From positions 1-35,571 of the forward strand of contig NZ_JAGPXY010000068.1 of the NCBI RefSeq assembly GCF_018070325.1: 35,571 nt of DNA, written 5' to 3'. The DNA comes from Micromonospora sp. H61. Lineage in GTDB: Bacteria > Actinomycetota > Actinomycetes > Mycobacteriales > Micromonosporaceae. Both the position numbers and the translations under genes were made by a program. The notes below the pieces were generated by a model. It was not told where the DNA came from. It made no database searches and saw only the letters and a program-made list of their open reading frames with translations. Shown one piece after another: positions 21,561 through 29,901 of this stretch; positions within the stretch are counted from its first letter, which is position 1, and every line of letters begins with the position of its first letter.

Positions 21561-22375
21561 CCGCCGAGGAGACCCTGCCGTTCGCCGACTGGCTGCGGTT
21601 GCGTGAGCCGGCCGACGCGGCGGCGCGCGCCGAGGACCTGCTGGATGCCGTCCGGGTCCGGCTGACCGGGGACGCCCCGACGGTGATCCACGACCTGGGT
21701 AGCGGCACCGGGTCGATGAGTCGTTGGCTGGCCGCCCGGCTGCCCGGACCACAGCACTGGGTGCTGCACGACCGGGACGCCGACCTGCTGGCCCGGGCCG
21801 CCGAGGGCATGAGGGGAGTGACCGCCGCCGACGGCGCCCCGGTCACCGTCCACACCCGCTGCGGCGACCTCACCCGGTTGACCGCCGACGACCTGGCCGA
21901 CGGTTCTCTGGTCACCGCGTCCGCGCTGCTGGACATGCTCACCGCGGAGGAGATCGAACGGGTGGCGACCGCCTGCGTCGGCCGGCCAGCCCTGTTCGCC
22001 ATCTCGGTGACCGGGCGGGTCCGGTTCACCCCGGCCGACCCGCTCGACGAGGCGGTCGAGGCCGCGTTCAACGACCACCAGCGGCGTACCGTCGAGGGCC
22101 GGCGGCTGCTCGGCCCGGATGCCGTCGCCGCCACCGCCGCCGCGTTCGCCCGGCGCGGCGTCGACGTGCGGGAACGGCCCAGCCCGTGGCGTCTCGGCCC
22201 GGAGCAGGCCGACCTGACCGCCGAATGGTTCCGAGGATGGCTCGGGGCCGCCTGCGAGCAGCGCCCCGACCTGACCGGACCCGCCCAGGCGTACGCCCGC
22301 CGTCGGTTGGCTGACGCGGCGGCCGGCCGACTCACAGCGCTCGTCGAACACACTGACCTTCTCGCCGGTGGATGA
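21557..22375 (+). CDS. SAM-dependent class I methyltransferase
   Basis: The 272-residue protein has methyltransferase motif I VIHDLGSGTGSMSRWLA at about residues 43-59, the acidic strand HWVLHDRDADLL as motif II, and SLVTASALLDMLTAEE near motif IV/V. There is no obvious substrate domain; the C-terminal half is helical. It overlaps the glycosyltransferase gene by four bases (ATGA). The substrate is probably the product of the surrounding pathway. Confidence 0.8.
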   Translation: MTAEETLPFADWLRLREPADAAARAEDLLDAVRVRLTGDAPTVIHDLGSGTGSMSRWLAARLPGPQHWVLHDRDADLLARAAEGMRGVTAADGAPVTVHTRCGDLTRLTADDLADGSLVTASALLDMLTAEEIERVATACVGRPALFAISVTGRVRFTPADPLDEAVEAAFNDHQRRTVEGRRLLGPDAVAATAAAFARRGVDVRERPSPWRLGPEQADLTAEWFRGWLGAACEQRPDLTGPAQAYARRRLADAAAGRLTALVEHTDLLAGG

Positions 22376-22441
22376 ACCGTTCACGCCCTGGGTACGTGCA
22401 CTAGGGCAAGTGGACGATCTTCAAAGGGAGGGCCGGCGCCG

Positions 22442-23380
22442 ATGTTCTGGGCCTGGGCACGAGTGGTCGGCGGGGTGGGTCTGCTCGCCGTCCTGCTGTG
22501 GCAGGTGGGCAGCGGCCCGTTCCTCGCCGGAGTACGACTGATCGACGCGTCAGCGTTGGCCGCGGCGCTGGTCATCGGGGTGTTCACCACGGTCTGCGCG
22601 GCGTGGCGGTGGAGTCTGGTGGCCGGCGGGCTCGGCGTACGCCTGCCGCTGGCGACCGCTGTGGCGCACTGCTACCGGGCCGTGTTCCTCAACGCCACAC
22701 TGCCTGGCGGGGTGCTCGGCGACGTGCACCGGGCGGTACGCCACGGCCGCGATGCCGGTGACGTGAGCCGGGGCATCCGCGCGGTGGTCTGGGAGCGTGC
22801 CGCCGGGCAGGTGGTCCTGGTCGGGGTCGCGCTGGTGGTGCTCGCCGCCTTCCCGTCCCCGGTCCGGCCGTACCTGCCGGTCGCCGCCGCGCTGCTCGTC
22901 GCCGGCGGGCTGGCCGTCGTGCTGTTGGCCCGGGTCCTACCGAACGGTGGCGGATCGCGTTGGGCGACGGCACTGCGTACCGCAGTGGCGGACGTACGGT
23001 CGGGTCTGCTGGCGCGGCGCACCTGGTTCGGTGTGCTGGTCGCCTCGGCCGTGATGGTCGCCGGTCACCTGGCCACCTTCCTGGTGGCGGCGCGTACCGC
23101 CGGGTCGGACGCCCCGCTGTCGCGTCTGCTGCCGTTGACGTTGCTCGCCCTGCTCGCCATGGGCCTGCCGTTGAACGTGGCCGGCTTCGGGCCGCGCGAG
23201 GGGGTGGCGGCGTGGGTGTTCGGCGCGGCCGGCCTCAGCGCGGCCGAGGGCGTCGCCACCGCCACCGTCTACGGCGCACTGGTGCTGGTGGCCAGCCTGC
23301 CCGGGGCCGCCGTGTTGCTGGCCCGTCGGCGTCGAATCCCGGTCGCCGCCCGGGAAGCCGCCTCCGGCGGTGGATGTTGA
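22442..23380 (+). CDS. Lysylphosphatidylglycerol synthase-type integral membrane protein (UPF0104/AglD-like)
   Basis: The 312-residue protein has about eight transmembrane helices and the family motifs CYRAVFLNATLPGGVLGDV and LPLNVAGFGPREGVAAW, which are characteristic of the lysylphosphatidylglycerol synthetase TM region (flippase-like) family. It lacks the C-terminal aminoacyltransferase domain of MprF. The ATG at 22442 follows GGGAGG after a 66-base gap, the largest in this operon. A role in moving a lipid-linked or glycosylated product across the membrane is possible, but this is inference. Confidence 0.82.
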   Translation: MFWAWARVVGGVGLLAVLLWQVGSGPFLAGVRLIDASALAAALVIGVFTTVCAAWRWSLVAGGLGVRLPLATAVAHCYRAVFLNATLPGGVLGDVHRAVRHGRDAGDVSRGIRAVVWERAAGQVVLVGVALVVLAAFPSPVRPYLPVAAALLVAGGLAVVLLARVLPNGGGSRWATALRTAVADVRSGLLARRTWFGVLVASAVMVAGHLATFLVAARTAGSDAPLSRLLPLTLLALLAMGLPLNVAGFGPREGVAAWVFGAAGLSAAEGVATATVYGALVLVASLPGAAVLLARRRRIPVAAREAASGGGC

Positions 23381-23438
23381 GTCGGTTGTGAGACGGTACG
23401 CGTCGCCGGACGGCGGTGGCGCCGGACAAAGGAGTCCC

Positions 23439-24140
23439 ATGCCCGAAGCATTGCCGGTTGCCACGATCCGCACGCAGGTCACGGTGCCGCTGGCGTTTCC
23501 GGATGGCTACACCACGACCGCCCGGGTGTTCACCTTCAAGGGCCTGGTGGACGGTCGGGAGCACCTGGCCCTCGGCCTCGGCGACTGGGCGGGCGCCCTG
23601 GACCGGCTCGCCGCCGGGGGAGCGGCTCCGCTGGTCCGTCCGCACAGCGAGTGCCTGACCGGCGACGTGTTCGGCAGCGAACGTTGCGACTGCGGGCCGC
23701 AACTGCGCGAGGCGGTGCAGCGGATCGCCGAGACCGGTGGTTTCCTGCTCTACCTGCGACAGGAGGGTCGTGGCATCGGCCTGTACGCCAAACTCGACGC
23801 GTACGCGTTGCAGGACGCCGGGTTGGACACCTACCAGGCCAACGTCGCGCTGGGCCGGGGCGAGGACGAGCGGGACTACACCGCCGCCGCGCAGATGCTG
23901 ACCACGTTGGGCGTGCCGCGGGTCCGACTGCTGAGCAGCAACCCGGACAAGGCCGAGCAGTTGACCCGGCTGGGCGTGGACGTGGCCGAACGGGTGCTCA
24001 CCAGCGTCTTCCTCTCGCCGGCCAACGCCGACTACCTGGCGGCGAAGGCGGCCAAGGCGGCGGAGGTCGAGGCGGCCGAGGCGGTCGAGGCGGCGGATGT
24101 GCTCGCGGGTCGCGCTCCTGAGCGGCCCGTCTCCCGATGA
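23439..24140 (+). CDS. ribA: GTP cyclohydrolase II (RibA family)
   Basis: The 233-residue protein has the GCH II zinc site in SECLTGDVFGSERCDCG (Cys72, Cys83, Cys85) and the GTP-binding RQEGRGIGLYAKLDAYALQD. The Tyr equivalent to E. coli Tyr105 is present (Tyr122 in DAYALQD); in a Streptomyces coelicolor paralogue with Met there, the product stops at the formylated intermediate, so this enzyme should give the usual deformylated pyrimidine. No DHBP synthase domain is fused. The C-terminal 30 residues are a low-complexity Ala/Glu tail (AAKAAKAAEVEAAEAVEAAD). The ATG at 23439 has AAGGAG close by. This copy sits in a specialised operon and is probably not the main riboflavin enzyme. Confidence 0.88.
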   Translation: MPEALPVATIRTQVTVPLAFPDGYTTTARVFTFKGLVDGREHLALGLGDWAGALDRLAAGGAAPLVRPHSECLTGDVFGSERCDCGPQLREAVQRIAETGGFLLYLRQEGRGIGLYAKLDAYALQDAGLDTYQANVALGRGEDERDYTAAAQMLTTLGVPRVRLLSSNPDKAEQLTRLGVDVAERVLTSVFLSPANADYLAAKAAKAAEVEAAEAVEAADVLAGRAPERPVSR

Positions 24141-24865
24141 GCTGGCGGCCGGGCCCGACGCGGCCGTACGTGCTGCTGAGTTGTGCCGCCTCCATCGACG
24201 GGTACATCGACGACGCCTCCGAGCAGCGGTTACTGCTGTCCAACGAGGAGGACCTGGACCGCGTCGACGCGGTCCGGGCCAGCTGCGATGCCATCCTGGT
24301 CGGCGCCGGCACCGTCCGACGAGACGACCCTCGGCTGCTGGTGCGCTCCCCGAGCCGCCGGGCCGAGCGGGTGGCGGCCGGTCGGCCCGCCTCGCCCACC
24401 AAGGTCACCCTGACCGCCCAGGGAGACCTCGACCCGACCGCCCGCTTCTTCACCGCCGGTGATTCGGCCCGGCTCGTCTACTGCGCCACCGGCGCGTTGG
24501 AGAAGACCGAGGAGCGGGTCGGCCGACTGGCCACCGTGATCGACGCGGGTGAGCCCGTCGACCCGGGGTGGCTGCTGACCGACCTGGCCGCACGGGGCGT
24601 ACAGCGGGTGATGGTGGAGGGCGGCGGGACGGTGCACGCCCAGTTCCTCGCCGCCGGTCTCGCCGACGAACTGCACCTGGTGGTCGCCCCGTTCTTCGTC
24701 GGTGACGGCCGGGCGCCCCGGTTCGTCGGAGAGGGTCGCTTCCCCTGGCACCCGGGCCGCCGCGCCCGCCTGGCCGAGGCCCGCCAGATCGGCGACGTGG
24801 TCCTGCTCCGCTACGCCCTCTCCGACCGCTGCCCCACCGCCGCCCCCGCCCGCCCTACCGGTTGA
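24137..24865 (+). CDS. RibD C-terminal/dihydrofolate reductase-like pyrimidine reductase
   Basis: The 242-residue protein has the RibD reductase fold: RPYVLLSCAASIDGYIDDAS at the N-terminus, AILVGAGTVRRDDPRLLVR (NADPH-binding region), and VQRVMVEGGGTVHAQFLAAG followed by ADELHLVVAPFFVGDG. The deaminase domain of full RibD is absent. The substrate is expected to be the ribosylaminopyrimidine made by the GTP cyclohydrolase II gene, which it overlaps by ATGA. Its stop codon runs directly into the palindrome at 24864-24918, which probably ends the operon. Confidence 0.87.
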   Translation: MSWRPGPTRPYVLLSCAASIDGYIDDASEQRLLLSNEEDLDRVDAVRASCDAILVGAGTVRRDDPRLLVRSPSRRAERVAAGRPASPTKVTLTAQGDLDPTARFFTAGDSARLVYCATGALEKTEERVGRLATVIDAGEPVDPGWLLTDLAARGVQRVMVEGGGTVHAQFLAAGLADELHLVVAPFFVGDGRAPRFVGEGRFPWHPGRRARLAEARQIGDVVLLRYALSDRCPTAAPARPTG

Positions 24866-24918
24866 TCATGGGATTGGCGGGTGATTCGATCTCTGTGGAA
24901 CCCGCCAACCTCATGATC
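24864..24918. repeat. GATCATG palindromic element, copy 2, abutting the operon stop codon
   Basis: The arms 24864-24882 and 24900-24918 are 19 bases long with two mismatches, around a 17-base loop. They start and end in GATC. The left arm begins inside the TGA stop of the RibD-like gene, so the element is positioned as a transcription terminator or 3'-end stabiliser, while its GATCATG ends match the element at 5075-5143. Confidence 0.8.
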
Positions 24919-24987
24919 ACCGCGAGTAGGTGGGTGGGTGGGGTTATTTTGTGGACGGCGGTGCCGGTGCCCCGACAGAATCTCCGG

Positions 24988-25539
24988 ATGTCCGTAGCGC
25001 CCCTGGCCCTCCTGCGCTGGCAGTTCGACCTGACGTGGTCGCTGTTCGAGTACCACCTTGAGCGACTCGATCCCACGGACTTCCTCTGGGAGCCGGCCCA
25101 CCACTGCTGGTCGGTGCGGCAGAGCACTGACGGCACCTGGACCCCGGACTGGGCCGACACCGAACCCGACCCGGTCCCGGTGCCGACGATCGGCTGGCTC
25201 ACCTGGCACGTCGGCTGGTGGTGGACCGTGGCGATGGACCATCTCCGGGGTGGATCAGCGCGGCAGCGCACGGCCGTTGTCTGGCCGGGCGCGGGCGAGC
25301 CGAGTGTCGCCTGGCTGCGTGGACTGCGCACCGAATGGCTGGCTCTGCTCGACCAGCTCGGTGACAGCGACCTCGACCGCCTCGCGACGTTTCCCTGGCC
25401 GGACGGGACCGGCCACACCGTCACGCACACGATCGGTTGGGTCAACTCGGAGCTGATGAAGAACGTCGCGGAGATCGGTCAGCTCCGGCTGCTTCGCGCC
25501 GCCCGGGCCGATCGGGACGGCCCGGCCGCTCGACTTTAG
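24988..25539 (+). CDS. DinB-superfamily protein (DUF664-like)
   Basis: The 183-residue protein has a four-helix DinB-type pattern. The metal-binding histidines are probably those in TIGWLTWHVGWWW (about residues 69-81) and THTIGWVNSELMKNVAEIGQ near the C-terminus, plus an N-terminal helix LLRWQFDLTWSLFEYHLERL. Related proteins are metal-dependent thiol transferases using mycothiol or bacillithiol, but many are uncharacterised. The ATG at 24988 is chosen at the start of the homologous region; only a weak ribosome binding site is visible. It lies between the palindrome and the TetR gene. Confidence 0.75.
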   Translation: MSVAPLALLRWQFDLTWSLFEYHLERLDPTDFLWEPAHHCWSVRQSTDGTWTPDWADTEPDPVPVPTIGWLTWHVGWWWTVAMDHLRGGSARQRTAVVWPGAGEPSVAWLRGLRTEWLALLDQLGDSDLDRLATFPWPDGTGHTVTHTIGWVNSELMKNVAEIGQLRLLRAARADRDGPAARL

Positions 25540-25568
25540 TGCTTTCGTCACACGAAACCGGAGGCGGC

Positions 25569-26381
25569 GTGCTCAGTGCCCGGTGTGTCGAGTGCGAGGC
25601 GGAACTGCCCGTCGGCGCCGGCCGGGGGCGCCCGCGCCGCTACTGCTCCCGGCGCTGCCAGGCCCGCGCGTACCGCAGGCGTCGTGAGCACGGCCCCATC
25701 AGCAGCCCGCGTCGGATTCGGGACCTGCCCGCGCCGACCGGCGGCGACCCGCGCCACCGGTTGGTCGCCCTCGCGGTCGAGCTGGCGGACGCGGGCGGTC
25801 TGGACGCCGTCTCCCTGCGGGTCCTCGCCCAACGCGCCGGCCTGCCCGCCCACGCCGTGTACCGGCACGTCCGGAACCGGGCCGACCTCCTCGCCGCGAT
25901 GGCCGAGCAGATCACCTCAACCCGTCCGCCCGGAACCGCGCCACTACCGCGCGATCCGCGCCGACGGCTCGAACGGTTGGCCGGGGACGAGTGGGCGATG
26001 TACCGCAGGTATCCCTGGCTGCTGGCCATCCTCGCCACTGACCGGCCGCCGACCGGGCCGGCGGTACTCGCCATGGTCGATCGGGTGGTGACGGCGTTCA
26101 CCGGCGCCGGGTACGAACCGGCCGATGCGTTCCGCGCCTACCTGGCGCTCAGCGGCTACGTCCAGGGCATGGCCCTGCTCATCCGGCGTGACCCCGGGGA
26201 CACCACCTACCATGCCTGGTGGTCGGCGACCCGCACCCGGCTGGAGCGGACCGGCCGTACCCGGGACCGACAGTGGCTGGCCGAGGCCGGGCAGACCAGA
26301 CCCGACGCCGACCTGGACACCTGGTTCCAGTTCGGCCTGCGTGGGCTGCTCGACGGCCTGTTGCACGGCCCCGCTCGGTAG
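25569..26381 (+). CDS. TetR-family regulator with N-terminal Cys-rich motif
   Basis: The GTG at 25569 is supported by GGAGG four bases upstream and gives 270 residues. Residues about 5-40 carry a CxxC...CSRRC pattern (CVECEAEL, then RRYCSRRCQARAYRRR), a possible zinc ribbon found in several actinobacterial TetR proteins. The helix-turn-helix spans about 60-105 with VSLRVLAQRAGLPAHAVYRH. A TetR C-terminal (TetR_C_11-like) domain follows, with WAMYRRYPWLLAILATDRPP. It begins 29 bases after the DinB gene and may control it. The ligand is unknown. Confidence 0.82.
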   Translation: MLSARCVECEAELPVGAGRGRPRRYCSRRCQARAYRRRREHGPISSPRRIRDLPAPTGGDPRHRLVALAVELADAGGLDAVSLRVLAQRAGLPAHAVYRHVRNRADLLAAMAEQITSTRPPGTAPLPRDPRRRLERLAGDEWAMYRRYPWLLAILATDRPPTGPAVLAMVDRVVTAFTGAGYEPADAFRAYLALSGYVQGMALLIRRDPGDTTYHAWWSATRTRLERTGRTRDRQWLAEAGQTRPDADLDTWFQFGLRGLLDGLLHGPAR

Positions 26382-26398
26382 GGAAGCCGGGGCCGGAC

Positions 26399-26488
26399 GG
26401 CCCGGAGCAGTTCTACCTGAAACTCGGTTTCCAGCTGACCGGGGAGACCAGCGAGGACGAGGTGGTGGGCGTCCACTCCACCCGCTGA
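26399..26488 (+). pseudogene. C-terminal remnant of a GNAT acetyltransferase
   Basis: The frame reads GPEQFYLKLGFQLTGETSED and ends VVGVHSTR before a TGA. This is the characteristic last segment of GNAT-family acetyltransferases, in which a helix ending FYxxLGF packs against the acetyl-CoA site and the final strands follow. No start codon with a ribosome binding site and no acetyl-CoA-binding R/QxxGxG/A motif lies upstream in frame; the TetR gene ends at 26381. It looks like the tail of a deleted gene. Confidence 0.6.
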
Positions 26489-26543
26489 CCGGAGGCAGTG
26501 GACCATCCCGGACCGAGTGATCAGCAGTGCGGCGGCGCCTGCG

Positions 26544-26549
26544 TACGAT
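26544..26549 (+). promoter_or_regulatory. Candidate -10 box (TACGAT) for the Hsp70-propeller gene
   Basis: TACGAT fits the actinobacterial TAnnnT -10 and would start transcription near 26556, giving a leader of about 35 bases with GGAGG at 26577-26581, nine bases before the ATG. No convincing -35 is visible. Confidence 0.4.
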
Positions 26550-26590
26550 GCGGGGTCGAGTTCCCCTCGTCGCGGCGGAGGTATCGGGCA

Positions 26591-29281
26591 ATGGCAGGCC
26601 AGCACGAGGGTTTCGCCCTCGGCATCGACCTCGGCACGTCCAACACTGTCGCGGTGCTGCGCTGGCCGGACGGGCGGACCCGTCCACTGCTGATGGACGG
26701 TCAACCGCTCAGTCCGTCCGCCGTCTACGCCGACCCGGACGGCACCCTGCACACCGGCTGGGACGCCCGCCGGTTGGCGCAGGCCGACCCGGCCCGGTTC
26801 GAGGCGAACCCGAAGCGTCGGGTGGACGAGCCGACAGTGCGGCTCGGCGACCGCGCGTACCCGCCGGCCGACCTGCTCGCCGCGGTGCTGGCGGCGGTCG
26901 GTCGGGCGGCGGTGGGCGCTGTGGGTTTCCTGCCGCCGGCCGTGGTCACCTGCCCGGCCGCCTGGGACGCGACGCGGCGGCAGGTCCTCGCCGACGCGCT
27001 GCTGCGGGCGGGCTGGCCGCAGGCGGTCGAGCACACCCTCGCCGGGCCGACACCGCCCGGCACCCGGCTGCTGCGGGAGCCGGTGGCCGCCGCCCGCTAC
27101 TACACGCAGGTGCTGCACCGTCCGGTGCCGGTCGGCGGGGCGATCGCGGTGTTCGACTTCGGTGGCGGGACACTCGACGTCGCTGTGCTGCGCAACGAGG
27201 GCGCCGACCCCTGGGGTGACTCCGGCTTCAGCGTGGTCGCCGATGGCGGACTGCCCGACCTGGGCGGTCTGGACCTCGACGCCGCGCTGGTGCGGCGGGT
27301 CGGCGAGTTGGTCGGTGAGCGGCACGCCGCGCAGTGGGCCCGGCTCACCCGACCGGCGGATCCGGCGCAGCGCCGCGACCAGGTCCGGCTCACAGACGAG
27401 GTACGTGGTGCGAAGGAAACGCTGTCCCGGTCTACGGTCGCCCCGGTCGCGGTGCCGGGAGTGGCCGAGACGATCCAGCTGACCCGGGCGGACGTCGAGC
27501 GGGTGGCCACGCCGCTGCTGCGCCGGGCGGTGCAGCGGGCCCGGGAGGTCATCGCCGCCGCCGGGCTGCGCCCCGATCAGCTCGACGGGTTGTTCCTCGT
27601 GGGTGGGTCGTCACGAATCCCGCTGGTGGCCCGCATGCTGCACGCCGAGCTGGGGATCGCGCCGACGGTGCTGGACCAGCCCGAGTTGCCGGTGGCCGAG
27701 GGCGCCCTGACCGACCTGCCGCTGCGCAAGCCGCTACCCGTCCCGGCGTACGCGGGAGCGCCGCTCGCAGCACCCGCGCCGGCTCCGGTGAGCCCGCCCG
27801 CCCCGGCTGGAGCGCCCGCGCCGGTCGTACCGTCGCAGCCCTGGCCGGGATCCACCCCGCCGGCGGGCCCGCCCCCCGGGCCGGGCCTGGCCGGCGCCAC
27901 CCCGACCCCACCGGGCGGCGCGACAGGCTGGCGGCGGGCGCGCTGGGTGGTGCTCGGCGCGGTGCTGGCCCTGGCCGGGGTGGCCACCGCGGCGACGCTC
28001 TACCTGACCCGGGACCGCTACCCGGATCTGACGTTCGACTCGCTGCGCGAGCTGTCCCGGCCGTCGGCCGGCGCCGAACGGCCGGTCGACATGTGGACGG
28101 CGGTGCTCGACGACCGGGCCTACCTGGCGTTCCCGCTGCCCGACGACCGGCTGGAGGTGGTTGCCGTCGACGCGGGCAACGGCCGCGAGTTGTGGCGCGA
28201 GCAGACCGACGTGCGGGCCGACGACTGGAAGGCGGTCATCGCCGTCCCCGGTGGGGTCGCGGTCCTCGCCGACGCACCGGGCGACAGCACACCCCGACCG
28301 CTGGCGGTCCTCGACGGTCGTACCGGCGAGCAGCGCTGGCAGCGTGTTCTGCGTGGTGACGACGACGTCTACTTCGCCGACGACACGGTGGTGCTGGTGG
28401 ACCGGGCCGCCGACGAGCTGGTTGGCCTGCGCCTGACCAACGGCTCGGCGAAGTGGACGCAGCCCAACCCCCGCGGCCAGTACGCCGGTGGCCGCACCGT
28501 GGTCCGGCCGGTCGGCACCGACGCGGCGGCGGGCGGGCCGGCCTTCCTCGACGGCACGCCCCGCAACCCCTGGTCGAGCAAGGGGCGGCGACTGGTCCAG
28601 GTGGGTGCGGACCGGTCGGTGCGGCTGCTCGACATGGCATCCGGCGCGGTGCTGCGCCAGTGGGGCAGCGTCGCCGATCTCGACGACCTGGTGGTCGCCC
28701 ACGAGGACCGCCTGTACGTGGCCGCCAACGAGGGTGGTTACCAGCTGCTCGCGTACGACCTGGGTTCCGACGCCGAGCCGGTGGTGCTGCACCGTTCCGG
28801 CAACGACGAGTACCGCCCGAAGGAGCTGGTGGCCTGCGGTGAGCGGCGGGCCTGCCTGTTGCAGGTGCCGAACAACGACGTCGCGCGCACTGAGGTGGTG
28901 GCGGCCACCGAGGGTGAGCGCATGATCAAATGGTCGGCTCCGGGCGTGACCGGCCTGGTCCCGTTGGGTGAGCAGGTGCTCGCCCAGCGGGAGTTGCCGG
29001 AGCCGAGCGTCACGGTCTTCGACGCCGCCGGCAAGCCGGTGCTGCGGGACCGGGGCGGGGTGGCGGTCCGCCTGGACGCGGGCAACCTGCTGGTCTTCGC
29101 CAAGGCGCCCAGCATGGTCGCGGACAACCGGGTGCTCGCCGGCGTGTGGGCCGAGTCCGGGGAGGTCGACGAGTTGGGTGAGCTGAAGGACGTGCGCAGC
29201 TCGTCCTGCTCGTGGAACACCCACGTGATCGCCTGTGGCGCGGACAAGGACTTCGTGGTGTACCGCTTCACCGACGACTGA
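26591..29281 (+). CDS. Membrane-anchored Hsp70 (DnaK-like ATPase) fused to an extracytoplasmic beta-propeller
   Basis: The 896-residue protein has three parts. Residues about 8-385 are an actin-like Hsp70 ATPase with ALGIDLGTSNTVAVL (phosphate 1), AVFDFGGGTLDVAVL (phosphate 2) and FLVGGSSRIPLVARML (adenosine motif). A Pro/Ala-rich linker spans about 395-445. A single transmembrane helix VVLGAVLALAGVATAATLYL lies near 452-472. The remaining 420 residues resemble a PQQ-like beta-propeller, with repeated elements such as VVAVDAGNGRELWREQTD and LAVLDGRTGEQRWQRVL. There is no DnaK peptide-binding domain, so substrates would be sensed by the outside propeller rather than bound by a chaperone domain. 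Start chosen at ATG 26591 with GGAGG. Function unknown. Confidence 0.85.
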   Translation: MAGQHEGFALGIDLGTSNTVAVLRWPDGRTRPLLMDGQPLSPSAVYADPDGTLHTGWDARRLAQADPARFEANPKRRVDEPTVRLGDRAYPPADLLAAVLAAVGRAAVGAVGFLPPAVVTCPAAWDATRRQVLADALLRAGWPQAVEHTLAGPTPPGTRLLREPVAAARYYTQVLHRPVPVGGAIAVFDFGGGTLDVAVLRNEGADPWGDSGFSVVADGGLPDLGGLDLDAALVRRVGELVGERHAAQWARLTRPADPAQRRDQVRLTDEVRGAKETLSRSTVAPVAVPGVAETIQLTRADVERVATPLLRRAVQRAREVIAAAGLRPDQLDGLFLVGGSSRIPLVARMLHAELGIAPTVLDQPELPVAEGALTDLPLRKPLPVPAYAGAPLAAPAPAPVSPPAPAGAPAPVVPSQPWPGSTPPAGPPPGPGLAGATPTPPGGATGWRRARWVVLGAVLALAGVATAATLYLTRDRYPDLTFDSLRELSRPSAGAERPVDMWTAVLDDRAYLAFPLPDDRLEVVAVDAGNGRELWREQTDVRADDWKAVIAVPGGVAVLADAPGDSTPRPLAVLDGRTGEQRWQRVLRGDDDVYFADDTVVLVDRAADELVGLRLTNGSAKWTQPNPRGQYAGGRTVVRPVGTDAAAGGPAFLDGTPRNPWSSKGRRLVQVGADRSVRLLDMASGAVLRQWGSVADLDDLVVAHEDRLYVAANEGGYQLLAYDLGSDAEPVVLHRSGNDEYRPKELVACGERRACLLQVPNNDVARTEVVAATEGERMIKWSAPGVTGLVPLGEQVLAQRELPEPSVTVFDAAGKPVLRDRGGVAVRLDAGNLLVFAKAPSMVADNRVLAGVWAESGEVDELGELKDVRSSSCSWNTHVIACGADKDFVVYRFTDD

Positions 29282-29306
29282 CGTCAGCGGCCCACCGGTC
29301 GGCTCG

Positions 29307-29312
29307 TACGAT
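29307..29312 (+). promoter_or_regulatory. TACGAT -10 box for a leaderless nucleosidase transcript
   Basis: TACGAT ends 6 bases before the GTG at 29319, exactly where a -10 places the first transcribed base. No Shine-Dalgarno lies before the GTG. Together these predict a leaderless mRNA, frequent in actinobacteria. Confidence 0.6.
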
Positions 29313-29318
29313 GCTCCG

Positions 29319-29891
29319 GTGAATCTTCGAGGTACGGTCCGCGCCGATCGCCCGTTGGTGGTTCTTGCCGTGGGGGAGGAGGCCCGCTACCTGCCGCCCG
29401 AGCTGCCGGTCCTGCTCACCGGCATGGGCAAGGTGAACGCCGCGAGCGCGGTGGCCGCGGTGCTGGCCGCCGGGCCGCGCCCGACCCTGCTGCTCAACCT
29501 GGGTACGGCGGGCGCGTTGCGCCCTGGCTGGGCCGGCATCCACGAGGTCGCCACGGTGCTCCAGCACGACCTGGACACCGAACTGCTGCGCACGCTCACC
29601 GGCGAGACCTACGGGGCGCCGCTGTCGCTGGCCGCCGAGGGCGCGGTGCTCGCGACCGGTGACACCTTCGTCGCCGACGACGCCGAGCGGGACCGGTTGG
29701 CGCAGCGCGCCGACCTGGTCGACATGGAGGGGTACGCGGTGGCCTGGGCCGCCGCGCAGGCCGGCGTGCCGTGCCGGCTGGTCAAGCAGGTCAGCGACGA
29801 GGCGGGGGAGGGCGCGGCCCGGACCTGGCAGGAGTCGGTGGACGCGTGCGCCCGGGATCTCGCCGAATGGGCCGGTCGACACTTCGCCTGA
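29319..29891 (+). CDS. Nucleosidase of the PNP/MTAN superfamily
   Basis: The 190-residue protein has phosphorylase superfamily signatures: LLTGMGKVNAASAVAAVL, LLNLGTAGALRPG and the ribose/purine-binding DLVDMEGYAVAWAA, close to VDMEGAAIA of MTA/SAH nucleosidase, followed by VKQVSDEA with the catalytic Asp region. It is shorter than MTAN (about 230). Substrates might be methylthioadenosine, adenosylhomocysteine or futalosine; sequence does not decide. The GTG start at 29319 fits the leaderless promoter. The gene converges with the first LtrA gene ten bases away, and its last 20 bases appear again at 31203-31223 in the tandem duplication. Confidence 0.8.
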   Translation: MNLRGTVRADRPLVVLAVGEEARYLPPELPVLLTGMGKVNAASAVAAVLAAGPRPTLLLNLGTAGALRPGWAGIHEVATVLQHDLDTELLRTLTGETYGAPLSLAAEGAVLATGDTFVADDAERDRLAQRADLVDMEGYAVAWAAAQAGVPCRLVKQVSDEAGEGAARTWQESVDACARDLAEWAGRHFA

Positions 29892-29901
29892 AGAGCAGGG
29901 G

